A stretch of DNA of 64,000 bases from Glandiceps talaboti (taxonomy: Eukaryota > Hemichordata > Enteropneusta > Spengelidae). Both the position numbers and the translations under genes were made by a program. This document shows positions 1-13,200 of the stretch, piece by piece; position 1 is the first letter of the stretch, and every line of letters starts with the position of its first letter. The notes under the pieces are model-generated. The model saw nothing but the letters and a program-made list of their open reading frames with translations, did not search any database and was not told the DNA's origin. The DNA lies in assembly GCF_964340395.1 (NCBI RefSeq), contig NC_135558.1:16552771-16616770 (forward strand). Direction: 5' to 3'.

Positions 1-1530
1 TTTATTATTACATTTTCAATATATACCTTTTCAAAATATGCCTTTTTGCTACCATGTAATAAAGAAATTATTCGAAAAGCTGGTGTCGTGTTTGTTTTCA
101 AAATCACTTTGAACTGTTCTCTGGTAGTGTAATAAACCAGCTTTACTATGAAGCCTTATGAATAATTATTTATGAGTTAGTTCTCCTGAGAGCCCTCAAC
201 GGGTGACCCTTCCTCGTCCCCACCTCAGTTCTAGTTCTAGTACTCCGAGTCCCCACTCACCACGTGAAAGGGACATTATTAAAACAACAAAATAGTAAAT
301 GCAATTTTTTACTTGTGTTTTTAACTTTTATTTAGTAGAATTTGACATTCTTCACAAAGATCATGATTGTGTAATTACAACTAAAGTTACATGTGCTGGA
401 GCTCTGTACATTTTCCGGAAGTGGCATGGATACACAAATTGTATTTACATACACCAGGCTGAAGATACATGCATGCCCTACCATTACAATACACCGTCAG
501 ATGTTCTTTCTCCACGAAAACGTTTTGGTTGTTCTCAGGGCTAAATGAATGAATGAATGAATGACACACCATGATATCAAACAACAACTTTTTATTAAAC
601 TTTTCAAAAATCTAATTTCCTACTTTGTTGTAAAAAAAACAAAATGGATTTATTCAAATATTTGTGAAAAAAGAAAATGAAGACCTGAAACTTCAGGGAA
701 ACGCAGGCATGTAATTGATCGATCGATCGATCAATCAATCAATCAATTACATGATTGCTTTCCCCTGTGCTGAAACCGATGTAAGGTCATAATACCATGA
801 TTCAAATTAACGCTTGTACACTTAAGCTTCCCTGTACACATTTGTCTTACATAAGATAGTGGCCTAATACTACGAACAAGAAGACATATGGAATAATACT
901 GCATAATATAAGTAGCAGTATATACCAGCCCATAATATAACAGTTCTGCCAATGACTACTCGTGCAACATCATATTTCAGTAAAGCACGAGTAATTTATT
1001 ATTTAAAAACTAAAATATTAGAAAATCCGTACACATTCCAGACCATTTCTCTTGAATGTTAGTATATTAATTTCCAATTATTGACTGAGCATATGTGCGA
1101 TTTCTTTTTGGCTGTTTTACATGTACTGTTGTTTGTTCTTTTGTGAGCGCTCGTTACATATATCTGATACAACATCATACTCCCTTACCAAACCTCGGCA
1201 CTGAGTGAATTCACCCAATACAGCGAATGGAAACGCATTGCGTCGAAATATAGAGCGCTCTTTTCGAAAAGAGCACGATCACAGAGAGCAGACAACGATG
1301 TTATCATTATTGTTTGGTGGTTCTCTTTCTTTCAATTTCAAACGTTGGGTGTATATTTTAAGATGGATTCTGATTAGGTACTCGTAAGTACGAGATTTGG
1401 TAAGGGAACGCCGATGGTGTTGTGTATAATAATGGTACATGGTGTTGCATAGACTGTAGTTTAGAAAAAACAGTGATCTTGGTTAGAGAAGAAGGCAAAA
1501 CAGAAGGCAACTGTGACATCAGTTTACACC
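1..1530. other. No gene seen; short simple repeats
   Basis: No splice-bounded coding exon or recognisable protein similarity was seen on either strand. Short simple repeats occur at 543-565 (TGAA units) and 719-747 (GATC units changing to AATC units). The short open frames here have no family signature and are treated as chance. Confidence 0.6.
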
Positions 1531-1537
1531 CATCACG

Positions 1538-1635
1538 ATGTTAGGTCTAGAGGCAATAGGGAACATAAATGCGAAGTTGGATGACAAAGTACAGGGTACG
1601 ATAAAATACAGTGGGTTTACATGCATCGTGTGGGC
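1538..1635 (-). pseudogene. Orphan 5' part of SLC13 exon 12
   Basis: On the minus strand a splice acceptor (ctttccaag) is followed by a frame reading AHTMHVNPLYFIVPCTLSS and on to PIASRP. This matches exon 12 of the three SLC13 copies nearby, starting at the same acceptor. The match breaks after about 98 of 138 bp, near 1538, before the exon's donor, and the frame then runs into unrelated sequence and a stop. Sequence upstream of the exon on the minus strand, to about 1960, also matches intron 11 of copies 1 and 2. No other exon of this copy was found to its left. It is therefore a truncated remnant of a fourth gene copy, not a functional exon. Confidence 0.8.
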
Positions 1636-2039
1636 CTTGGAAAGTTTAAAAGAGAAACAATATAGAATTAATAAAATGCCAACCCTGCGATTGAAAGGAA
1701 AATGAAACTTTGATACCAATACAACTGATAGGCGATCATATGCGACAGTTGTCTGAATTGCAAGACGTTAACGTTTATGCACTCAATTTGCTGCACATAA
1801 AACTCATATTTTATCCAATGACCAACGACTCGATATTTTCCATGTCTGTAAACAAACGAAAGCGTAACACTGATAAACAACAGATTTGTGTTTGTAAACG
1901 GCCACATTACCACAAAAGGAGGAAGTTGCGTGTTCCATTTAGTCACGCAAAACATTGACCTGTTTTCTGCCCCATTATCCTGTTTACTAAAGTCAGGAAT
2001 AATAATTTAGACTAAAGCAGACTGACTGCCTAATAATTT

Positions 2040-3627
2040 TGTATGCGAGATGTATTTCAACCATAACAGTTTAGCATAAAAAAGTGTTTTCACAGTGTTG
2101 CTGTGAGCATCGTTATAAACCACAGACACTGTTTACGACAACCACACTGTATGTATGCACCCTACAAAGCTCACCAATTAATCGCTTCAATTGATTTGTC
2201 CTTCAGGCTGTTTAGAGGACAGTGGCATCATAAACTGCTATTTCCGAATAAGAGCCAAGTTAAGAGCACAAAGAACACATTATATCAGTTTGACTAATTC
2301 AGATGCATCTTAAATTTACTACACCTTAGTACATATTTATTTGTCAAAAGTCGAGAACAAAATTGACATATTAAGTGAGGAGAAGGAATTAGTTAAGTAC
2401 ATACATCGGCAATAAAAATAGCTTGGCTGGACCACAGAAATAATTTGCTCAAACTAGTAGCCCACAGAAAACATATACAACAATATATACGTGTAAGATA
2501 AAACAAAAACAAAAACAAAAACAAAAACAAAAAATATGCATGAAGTTCAATCTCTTAATACAAATAATTACACCCGTTGAATATATATACAAAGGATAAA
2601 CGAGGGTTTATAACAATATTTCAAAACAATTTATCTAGTAAATACTGCTTTAATTGGAATTTGTTTCAGTTGATCGGGTAATGAGCTCTAGCGTTTTGTG
2701 GCCGGGTACTTGAAATTGTGTTGGCTCAAAGTGAGATTAACTTTAGTATTGGAGAAATTGTCTCCTGATGAAAGTCGCGTCATGTAACCATATGTATATG
2801 GTACTGTGTCGACGTAGTCGTGCATTGCCTGTGTATGCGAATTATGATAAAGGGAAATACAATATGTACAAAATGAAAACAACAATGAAAAAAGAAATGA
2901 AAGGGTGAATTGTTAATACACGGGAATATATGAAGTGTCCGATCATATTATGTTTTCATTGAATTTAATCATACTTAAGGGGAACTCTACTCAAGGAAAT
3001 AATGGCATTTTTGTACAATTTAGTTTCTGGGGAGTATATTCATGATTGTACATATCATTTACCTCCATAACACACGAATTCAGAAATATCAAGTTCAATT
3101 TGTACCTCACTTAGTGATTTTTGTATCTTTGTAGTTAACAGATATGCTTACGCAATAGGTGAACAAGGAATGCTCATGATTTCACCGACGATAATAAGCA
3201 CTAAGGAGCCATGAATATTCGGATTTTATCTATTGGATATGCATTTCTGCTGACTCCTATGAGACAATGTGGCCCACAGCAAAAATCCCAAAAGGAGGCA
3301 CAAGTGCAAGTTGGTGTTTCTCTGAAATTGTGCGTAATGTAGGTGGTAAAAAATTATGAAATGCCTATTTTTCCTGTACTGGCATTACCCTTATTGTACG
3401 TGATCTTAAAGTGTAGGGATACCACATAAACTAATATCAACGAATATTTAACAATAGAAAAAAAGGGTGGAAATATAACATTTATATGCAAAAATACCAG
3501 AGGAATATATCTGATAACATCTGATATACTATCCCTTCAAAAAACATCACAATATTTCATCTGGGCATTTTTTCCATTTTTAAAATCGCCGATGGAAAAG
3601 GACTAACTCGAATTCAGTTTATATCCA
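2040..3627. repeat. Segmental duplication, 3' flank of SLC13 copy 1
   Basis: This stretch aligns along its length with 22320-24137, the 3' flank of SLC13 copy 2. Shared landmarks are the gcatcttaaat block (about 2303 and 22838), the (AAAAC)n tract (2497-2532 and 23040-23067), and the segment around 3230-3420 matching 23750-23940. It shows that gene plus flank was duplicated as one unit. Both copies carry a minus-strand AATAAA-type hexamer near 2340 and 22870, which could be a distal polyadenylation signal; this is inference only. Confidence 0.75.
2686..2770 (-). pseudogene. Possible non-LTR RT tail remnant
   Basis: The minus-strand frame reads KVNLTLSQHNFKYPATKR. This resembles the weakly conserved tail after the reverse transcriptase domain of non-LTR retrotransposons (hydrophobic residues, then F..PA...W.SLP). 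The paralogous stretch at 23184-23378 retains the WSSLPDQL continuation. The assignment rests on a short pattern and could be wrong. Confidence 0.3.
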
Positions 3628-6600
3628 TTATGACGTCACAGTGGTATTTAGTGTTCCTGGTGTTGTACTGTTCACATTAATTACTGGTGCCCATTCAGGA
3701 TACTGTTTGACATCAAAGACCCATACAACCAGTGTGTGAGCACACACATTAACCATAGCAATGCTGATAATGTTAAGTATGATGCCTGCCTTCACCTACA
3801 AAAAGTTGAAAGGTCAAAGGTCAAGCTCTCATAAGATGTCTTGCATCTGATGATATGGGGTAGACACTTGAATGGAGTCTATGTATTGCAGTTTTTTAGT
3901 TATGCAGTAAATATTGTTTTTTATCTACAAATATGGTCGCAATTCGGTCAAAACTTAAATATATAAAAAAAAACAGTGGCATGCATTTGTCACCTTTGTG
4001 CCAGATTTGAAAGAAATTAGTGTATGCCTGAAAAATGACGTATTACGGACGGACAGATGGGCAGAGCTCATTGTACATACATACATACATGCATGCATCC
4101 ATCCATCCATCCATCCATCCATACATACATACATACATACATACATACATACATACATACATACATACATACATACATACATACATACATACATACATAC
4201 ATACATAAATAAATACATACATACATAAATACTCGCTTAACGTTATTTTTGAGTGGAAAACCGTAGCCAGCAGAATAAAACGCCCATGAAAAAAAAACAC
4301 AGCACTACCGTTACTGCAGCTAATAACGTGAAATATGTGCTCAAATCGCATTAAAACGTCACTGACTCTCTGTCGTATTTCAAATTGCAATTGGAATACG
4401 CGGAAGATGATGATTCTGAAAATGTGTTCTTTAAACTTACCATATCCAAAACACGCAAGTTACCATAGGAGTATGCTATGGTGTTAGGTCCAGAGGCAAT
4501 AGGAAACATAAATGCGAAGTTGGATGACAGAGTACAGGGTACGATAAAGTACAGTGGGTTTACATGCATCGTGTGCGCCTTGGAAAGTTTAAAAGAGAAA
4601 CAATATAGAGTTATAAAATGCTAACACTTTGATTGAAAGGAAAATGAAACTTTGACACCACTACTACTGCTAGGTGATCATATGCGACAGTTATCTGAAT
4701 TGCAAGACGTTTTTGTACTCATTTAAAAATCCACACATTATCCATAGACCAGCCACTTTTTCCCTTGTCCGTAAACGAATTTGTAACCCTGATAAACAAT
4801 TTAGATTTCACTAAACGGCAACATTATAAAGAAGGAGGAAGTTGTGTGTTCCATTGAACTCGCAAAATGTTGACTGGTTTTCCGTCCAATCGTCGTCTTT
4901 GCTAAAGTTTCGGGAATCTGGAATGATAAGTTAGTGGCTAATTTAGACCAAGGCAGTTTGACTGCCTTAAGAGCGAGTTTGACCGGGGAGTTTGAGTGGG
5001 GATCGGAGACAACATATGAGAATGTCACTAGCGTTTTGGCAATGTTTTTTCATCCGTGTCCGGATGGCGGCATTGTTAGATTCGATCACGTGACCTTTTG
5101 GTCAAGTTAGTTTTCTGCGACAGCTGAGTGGAGCCTACGTGTTAGGTTGTTTCTCCGTTATTGTTCGTCATTCGTCCATGAACTATTTTTATTTTTATTT
5201 TATTCTTCTCTGAAACCGAAAGTCTTACGACTTTCATTCAGATTTGTTCATGCCAAGTTGATCTGTGACATTTTCATTTTAAATATGTTTTTGGTCAAAA
5301 GTCAACATCTTCCCAAATATAATTGTCAGATTGCTTTGATATCTGGCATGTAGATGCGCAGAGGATAGCTTACTCAGATTTGTTAATTTCTAGGTAGTAA
5401 ATGTTCTTTTCAGTGATTTTTTTTCTGTGATGTGTTTTTGTGTTTGAAATAAAACTATAAATGATTACTATGGAAGTCATTGTCATACTTACCAAATTTG
5501 ATAATATTGGCAGAAGAACAGTAATAACACTGACGTTACCAAGACCTTCACACAGTGAAGCAATGACCAGGGTAAAGACGAGTACAACTAACCATGGCTC
5601 TAAATACGTCAAGTACATCAAGCGACTCGCTATTAAGTCGGACAATCCAGACTCCTTGAAAAGAAGTGCAATTATGTAAGGTACATACATACATACATAC
5701 ATACGTACGTACGTACGTACGTACGTACGTACGTACATACATACATACATATTTGCAGTATGGTTCATCACATCCTAATAAGTGTAAAGATTCCATTCCC
5801 TATTCACAATTACTTCGTTTACGTCGTATTTGTAGTAGTGATTTGGATTTCAGAAAAAGGTCTGCTGAATTTTGCACGTACTTCCATCAACGTGGTTATC
5901 CTATGTCTGTTACCAACGCGGCTTTACATAAAGTATCATATTTGTCTAGGGAAGCTTGTATCAAATCACATGATCAGAGGAGTAACAACGATCGTCCCAT
6001 ACTAGCTCTTACATACCATCCCTTTTCAACTAGAGTTAAAGACATTATATACAAGCATTTTAATATCTTACGTTCCAATAGGGTTACCAATTCATTGTTT
6101 CCTGCAGTACCATTAACAGCTTGGCGTCGTGATACCAGTCTTAGAGATATGGTGGTACATACAGAACAACGTGAATTGGAAGTTAATGCTGGTTCTTTTC
6201 CGTGCGATCGTACTCGATGTGGTACATGTCGTTTCATTATTAATACTAATCATGTTTTTGGCCCTAAGAACAGTGTGCCTGTTACAAGTAGATTTACTTG
6301 TATTAGTACTAATGTAGTGTATTGCATTACATGTCAAAAATGTGGTTTTCTATATATAGGTTCAACTGTACGTCGTCTTGGTGATCGTTTCGTGGAACAT
6401 CTCCGTTTGACCAGACAAAGGAATCGTAACTATCCCGTATCTATGCATTTTATTACAAACGATCATAATGTATCAGATATGTCCATTTCAGGAATTTGTA
6501 AGGTTTCTGGTGATGAGAAAGCTTTGAGGTTGAAGGAAGAAGAAATCATTTTCCGTCTTGGAACGCTGGAACCCCTTGGAATTAATAGATTATTCTCGTC

Positions 6601-7066
6601 TTTCCCAATCTAATTATCATGATTATTGGGTATTTTTTAAATTTCAGACGTATTCTATTGGGTTCTATTAGGTGCGTGCGAATTTAAGAACTTATCCCAC
6701 GTACAACCGTTTATTCATATCACGCGCGGTTTTGTTCCATTATATTTAGAAATGTTCGGGTTGTCACCTGGCATTTCTCTGTCTCGCCAATTTTTCCTTT
6801 GAAAAAGAATATTTATTCGAAACGTCGGATTTAACAGCTATATATACGGACTGGTTTATTAGTTCCTTATGCATTTCTACATACATACATACATACATAC
6901 ATACATACATACATACATACATACAGACATACATACATACATACATACATACATACATACATACATACATACATACATAAATACATACATACATACATAC
7001 ATACATTCATACATTCATGCAGGCAGGAGGGCGTCCAGGCAGGCAGGCACATGTGTACCCACGCAA

Positions 7067-7097
<31 letters not shown>

Positions 7098-7210
7098 CAT
7101 ACATACATACATACATACATACATACATACATACATACATACACACATACATACATACATACATGCATGCATACATGCATGCATGCAGGCAGGCATGCAG
7201 GCAGGCAGGA

Positions 7211-7242
<32 letters not shown>

Positions 7243-10200
7243 TCACATCCATCCATCAATCCGTCCATCCATCCATCCATGCATAAATATACCTGTGCTG
7301 ATGTTCCTAACGCGAAAGAACAACCTAATAACAAGAATGTTATCATCCATGGACACCTTTCTTTCATTGTCTTTTCATCGAGTAGTCTTTCCCATTGAAA
7401 TGGTTTGGAGGGATCTGAAATTGAAATCTAAGTTCTTATTAATCCTTGTATAACAGCTAATTATATAAAGCTCAGTGGGAAAAAAATCTCAACTGTGTTA
7501 CAGGAAAATAATAAGTATGCATTTCATCTTTAATAATTCTAAATAAGTAAGATTATCAATGGAATTACACAGACTTAAGGAGAAAATAGAACATGAGTAT
7601 TTGCTACCTTGCAGAAATACTGTGACTGCTTCCTTAGGATGTGCCGGTAGTGTAAACAGTAGGATTGGTATAGCTATCGAGCTTGTAGTAATACTGACAT
7701 ATCTGTAGGGTGAAAAATTGCAAACGTGTCAAAGAGAAAGGACTTTCCTAGGACTGTTATTCAAAGAATTGTCTGTTTTCGTTCGAATTATAATGAAACT
7801 TAATTGGGCTACAAAATAGAATGTGTTGATTATGGTTGTTTAGGCGAGAGATCACTGTCGATAAGAACATCATATCAGAATATTGATTCTGTGACTGGAA
7901 TTAGCCACTAATTTACCCATTCCTGATCTCATTGACGAAATGGCCTCGGTATAACGAGACACTGTGTATAATTTGGTCGTCGTCGATTTTGGACTCTAGA
8001 CACTGCGGGATAATTTTTATACGAGGTCTGCATCAAGTCTGTGTATTTCTGTAAGTATCGCTGCGTCCAATATTGTCCTTCTCAATTAAGTAAAATTATG
8101 AGTAAAAAAACATGCATTTGTCACCCTCCTGTCCATATCGTCAGTCTTGTCTATTACACCCGTGATTAAACACACTAATTTAGTATCTAAAAATTACATT
8201 CATTCAATGCAAATGAAAATTAAATCAATGAAGTTCTTTTTAGAAAACACTTCCAACAGGATCAAATAGATTGTAAGTCTTCCTTGAAAGACAAAATTAT
8301 CTTAAATCATTACCCTCCTTCAGATAAAGATATCCACCCAGGGAAGATCTTAGGGTCAGCAAGAAACCAGACAGGCAGAAGGAGAAGGAAAATGGCAAGT
8401 ACTGAACCCTCAGGAAACCTTTAAGAAAAGACAAATATTTTTCAAGATAACTACGATACTTTTAATACGTTTTGACATAATCTGCAATGAAAAATCATAA
8501 TTTGATGTATCATAATACCATATTGATAATCACGAGAATTATATCTGATGGGACATTCTTAATATCTTTTTGGAGTCAAAGCGGTATCAAATATGTTTAT
8601 GTAGAAATACATTTAAAGGTAGTAACAGTAGTCACCGTATTGAAAGCTTGGTTGGAAAGACAATGCCGATTCACATGTACAGATACTTGAAAGGGCTTTG
8701 TATCATGATTTTTTATACAAATGGGGCGGTAACGTGATTCCAGTGTGACAGCAGGAAATCAGACATGTCAATTTATTGTACACTTTCTTATGATATGATA
8801 TATATATTTTATTACCCGATCAAAAATAAGTACAATACAAACGTAAACACAGGAAAAGCAAACTAGATCGGATAACAGGAGTCAGAAAATAGCTATGCTA
8901 ATCGTGTCTGACTCCTGGCCAAAGTAAATAATGGTACAAGTTTAGAGTGCAAATAAATATACAAAAAGTAGCTCTACCCTTAACCCCCTCCCCTCACCAT
9001 CCCCCTATATGTAATTGTTATCAACCTTGTCAATGTCTTTCTGATGTGGGACACATTTAAAAGGGTTTAAATTTACAGGTATATAATACATTTACTTATT
9101 CGTGGTATCCTTATGATCGGCTTACCTAATTGGTCCCAAATCTTTCAGCTCCTTTCGGATGAACTTTTTAAAATCACCTCTCCCAGCTTCTTGGCCTTTT
9201 CTTCCTTTACAGCATAGTGTTGTAAACCTGCACACAGTAACATTTGGCATATCATACACTTTCCTATCTCCCCAAACAGTGAAATTCCTTTAGTATTTCG
9301 CATGCGATACCAGCAACGCAAGTCGATATTTGTTGTTTCCCAAATGCTATTACATGTCTCTTTGATTCAATTTATGTACTTACCCCATTTTGGGAAGGAT
9401 CAATGCAAGAAGCATTTACAAGAAGCATTTACAAGTACATCGACGTACCTTAGGTCAAGAAATAACCACTGTAGCCATACCCATCCAATTACCAGGATTA
9501 CTAATTGACAAGGTAAAGCTACTGCTATCCAACTTAAAAAACCCATAACGTGAGTTCCATAGTTCCTAAGAAAGAATATAATTTGACAAGAAAACTTCAA
9601 ATTAAGACACCTTTATCCTTTTGTCTTGGAAAAAAGTGTAAATATATGCAACTCAAGGCATATTTACTCCTGGGAAACTACATGATGGATATCAGATCAC
9701 ATTTTGGTTGTACACCTATTTCTCCCAAGTCGTTGAGTACTTTTTTTCCCGCTGAGCATGATGCAACACATGAAAACGTATGTAATATAGGTATTCATTA
9801 GTAGTGCCTTTTGGAGAATCTGAGTACATCGAGGACGTAATTACCAATCAATGATCTGGCTCTCTTATTGGCTGTTGAAATCCGCTGTTTGTACTCGATG
9901 GCACCATTGTGATGTCTGTTAAGCGACATGTGAAGAGGCTAATTATGGTCATGATGGTAATTGAATGGTTCATGGAACTTTTTAATTACATGACACATAG
10001 TGAAGTAAAACACGTTATTCATCAGAGGTGAGATTCGTTTTTGTTCAAATCAAAGTATTGGTGAAGTCCACCCTTAACTTACGTGTCCAGGTAATCTTTC
10101 ATAATGACAGGTTGAAATGATCCAATCAGAGTTGCAGATCCACCCATCAATGAACTATAAGCAATACCCAATAAAAACGCCTTGTTTACATTGTCTTTCT

Positions 10201-13200
10201 GATCATTCTGCGATTCTGCTTCACTTGTAATAATGTCAGTTGGTAGCTCCCTACCAACAAAAAAGGAAGTACAATGCCAAATAATTTTGTTCGTTCTATC
10301 AGCGCATTGAGATTGTTTTAATGTAATGCGCTCTATAAGAAATACATATTATTATTATCAAAAAAAATTCTCGTGTTAATTTTTGACTATTTGATTAATT
10401 TCATATTGGGATTTTGTATTACATGATAATACACAAAACAAATTTTGAATATCTACATATTTTGGCGTGGCTCGCCAGTCTAGTTTCACTAATACTATCT
10501 ATGATCAGAATGTCGTTCACGAAAATACTAATACTGTCACCGTTAGAATATGCATTGCTTTCGTAGATGAACTACAACAGATCTAGACTTTCTATGAACA
10601 CATATACACACAATTATCTCAGGTGTGTCTTTACAGTAGACACCTCATGGAGTTTTACCAAGAAATAGCTTTCCATAACAACATATACACATTACACATA
10701 CATGTAACATAATAATATACACACAACACATACACGTAACAAAATAACATACATATACACGTAACATAACATACACATAACACATACGCGTAACATAATA
10801 ACATACACATAACACAAACGTAACATAATAACATACACATGCACGTGGGTGGACGGTCTATGATATTACACATACACATAACATAATAACATACACATAA
10901 GACATAAACGTAACATAATAACACACATAACACAACAACATAACATAATAACATGCACATAACACATACACGTAAAATAATAACATACACATAACACATA
11001 CATGTAACATAGTAACATACACATAACACACACACCTAAAATAATAATATACACATAACACATACAAGTAAATTAACAACATACACACAAAAAGCAGACT
11101 TAATAGCACTACACATGACCATTGTAATTGTCGATGAATATCTTTCCTTAGCTGAATCCAATCCCCAACCCACTACAATAATTGTACATGTGTAAACTTA
11201 CTCTGTATTCGTTACGTTGTCATCTACATCATCGTTTGCCTCCCTATCTTCTGTACTGACATACTTTGAGAGAGTTACCATTTCTGCATCTGCCCTTTTC
11301 CCAGAATGTTTCTACAACAAGAATGGAAATGGCAAAATCACAGTTTGCAGAAATATTCAAAATGAAAGTCATTGAACTAGGTGACTCAACATTTTGAGGA
11401 TAATTAGCTGGCATAGAAAGACGAGCAATTGATTGTTCAACTGTATTTGGTTTATGGATTATTCTGTCCGGTCTTTTACATATAATTCACTAACAATCAA
11501 CCCTAGCTGATGCTGCGACCATGGTTCATACTACATCTTCAAAAATAACATTTCATCATTACTTTGATGAGCCTCGCTCTTTTTTCAGAATAGGTTATTT
11601 AAGCAATGGACCACTACCTGGGGATGATATACCCCCTTGATTTTCACCAGTTGACGCCTTATACGCATTCCCTGACGCCCGTGCATTAAATATCGCTGAC
11701 GCTCATTCGTAAATGTCGTTAACTGGTCAAAACCAATGGGTAGACCATCCCCAGGGGGTGTTTATTGCTATTATATTATACCAGTACATTGACATTTGCA
11801 GAGAAATATTTTTTAAAAAGGTATTAAAATAAAGCACAATGGAAAGGAAGTGCAGAACTGGCATAGCTCGGCCCCAGAACCTAAATATCTGTTGAATTGC
11901 AATTGTAATTCCTTCCATTACGACCCAGACAAGGGAACAAAGTGGTCTGAGATTATGTGGACGATCTCACGATATGAAGTCAAACAATGAATATAGTTTA
12001 ATACTGTGCAGCGTATATATGTAGTTTGTACGATAGCAAGTTCATTCGTGAATGTTCTGAAGTTAGTTTTGTTTTGGGACGGATTTATGTACATGATCTG
12101 CCTCATTGTGTCTGCATTCTATGGAACCAAGAACTAGGCTGTAGGCTTACGAGGAGATGCTCTAAGATGACGGTTTTGAGTTCACACCAGACTGTTTTCG
12201 GGATTTGGGTATATTATTCATTTTGGCTAGCTACGGACGACTACTAGTGTTGTGCAGGCGATCGGCTGTGTGGATACGACGGCTATGATGATGGATTCAG
12301 CCGACAGCGATCAAAACATGAATATACTGTTCTCATTCAGGGCCACGCTAACTCTGAATATATCATTTTTTTAGACGTGCTAGTGTGATGTCTCGATTTG
12401 CACCATCAATATACTGGTAAAATATAATCCGTAATATTCCATCAAATTTCAGTTCACTTACTTTTGTGCATTGTCTTTTGATCTCGTCAGCAACAGATTG
12501 AGCTATTTGAACCATAAGGGTTGCTACAGCTACATTTGATGCCCACATGGACAGGACGAAAGAAACCAACATAAACCCAAGTAGAATGCTATTGATAGGT
12601 TGAAATTGAGACAATGTCATGAAATTGAAACAAATTGACACTTTGTGAATGGATTATACCTAATTACTCTGATTATACCATATCAAACCAACACAAACTA
12701 TTGATTACAAGTTTATACCCCACGTCTACGTCACTGATTCGGTGTTCGAAGCACGAATCAAAACGTTCGAAGTCACCATCATTTTCCCCGATTTTCAATA
12801 ATTTTGCTCGAGGAGATACAAATATATTAATCCCCTCTAGTGACTCGCTGTGACATGACCTATTAGGCCACTCTTACTTCCCTTGGGTGAAAGAATAAAA
12901 ATATTTGGGAACAATGTCTAACTGTATTTCAAGGAATTGTAGTATTTACCAAATTTTAAAGATACAATAAGGTTATAAAACCGAATATTGCCTCTTTGTT
13001 TAATAGATCAGTATCACTGTTCATGTCATTTCTGCTTCAACATTCGTCTACGACTGGCATTAGGTCTACTATGTGATAATGGTACTCACGGGTATTAACA
13101 GTACGAATAGTAACTTCACCCTTTTCTCATACGCTTGTGTCCAACTATAATTAACATCATTTAAAGATTAATTCAATGACTGTGACTTCTTTGATTGGAC

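Larger units (their letters stand above)
5750..6872 (+). mobile_element. 5'-truncated Penelope-like retroelement (PLE)
   Basis: The element lies on the plus strand, antisense to the SLC13 gene, in intron 10 just upstream of exon 11. It contains the C-terminal part of a PLE protein, then about 250 bp of noncoding tail with a hammerhead-like remnant, then (TACA)n resumes. The reverse transcriptase core is missing, so it is 5'-truncated and non-autonomous. TACA repeats on both sides, together with the empty site in copy 2, indicate insertion into a pre-existing TACA tract. Confidence 0.8.

Noticed and set aside
3955-4390. Open frames of repeating YVCM or HTYI residues, here and at 6.8-7.4, 24.3-24.8, 26.2-26.8, 28.9-29.3, 37.4-37.7 and 63.3-63.8 kb
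   Set aside because: They are translations of TACA/TGCA microsatellites. TACA has no stop in any frame, so long frames arise on both strands by chance.
5666-5755. First 30 residues of the 315-residue PLE frame as a genuine N-terminus
   Set aside because: They are encoded by the TACA/TACG microsatellite; PLE similarity begins only at about 5756.
10655-11109. Cysteine-rich CYVC frames as a secreted peptide or toxin
   Set aside because: Low-complexity minisatellite translated in several frames, without a signal peptide or stable cysteine spacing.
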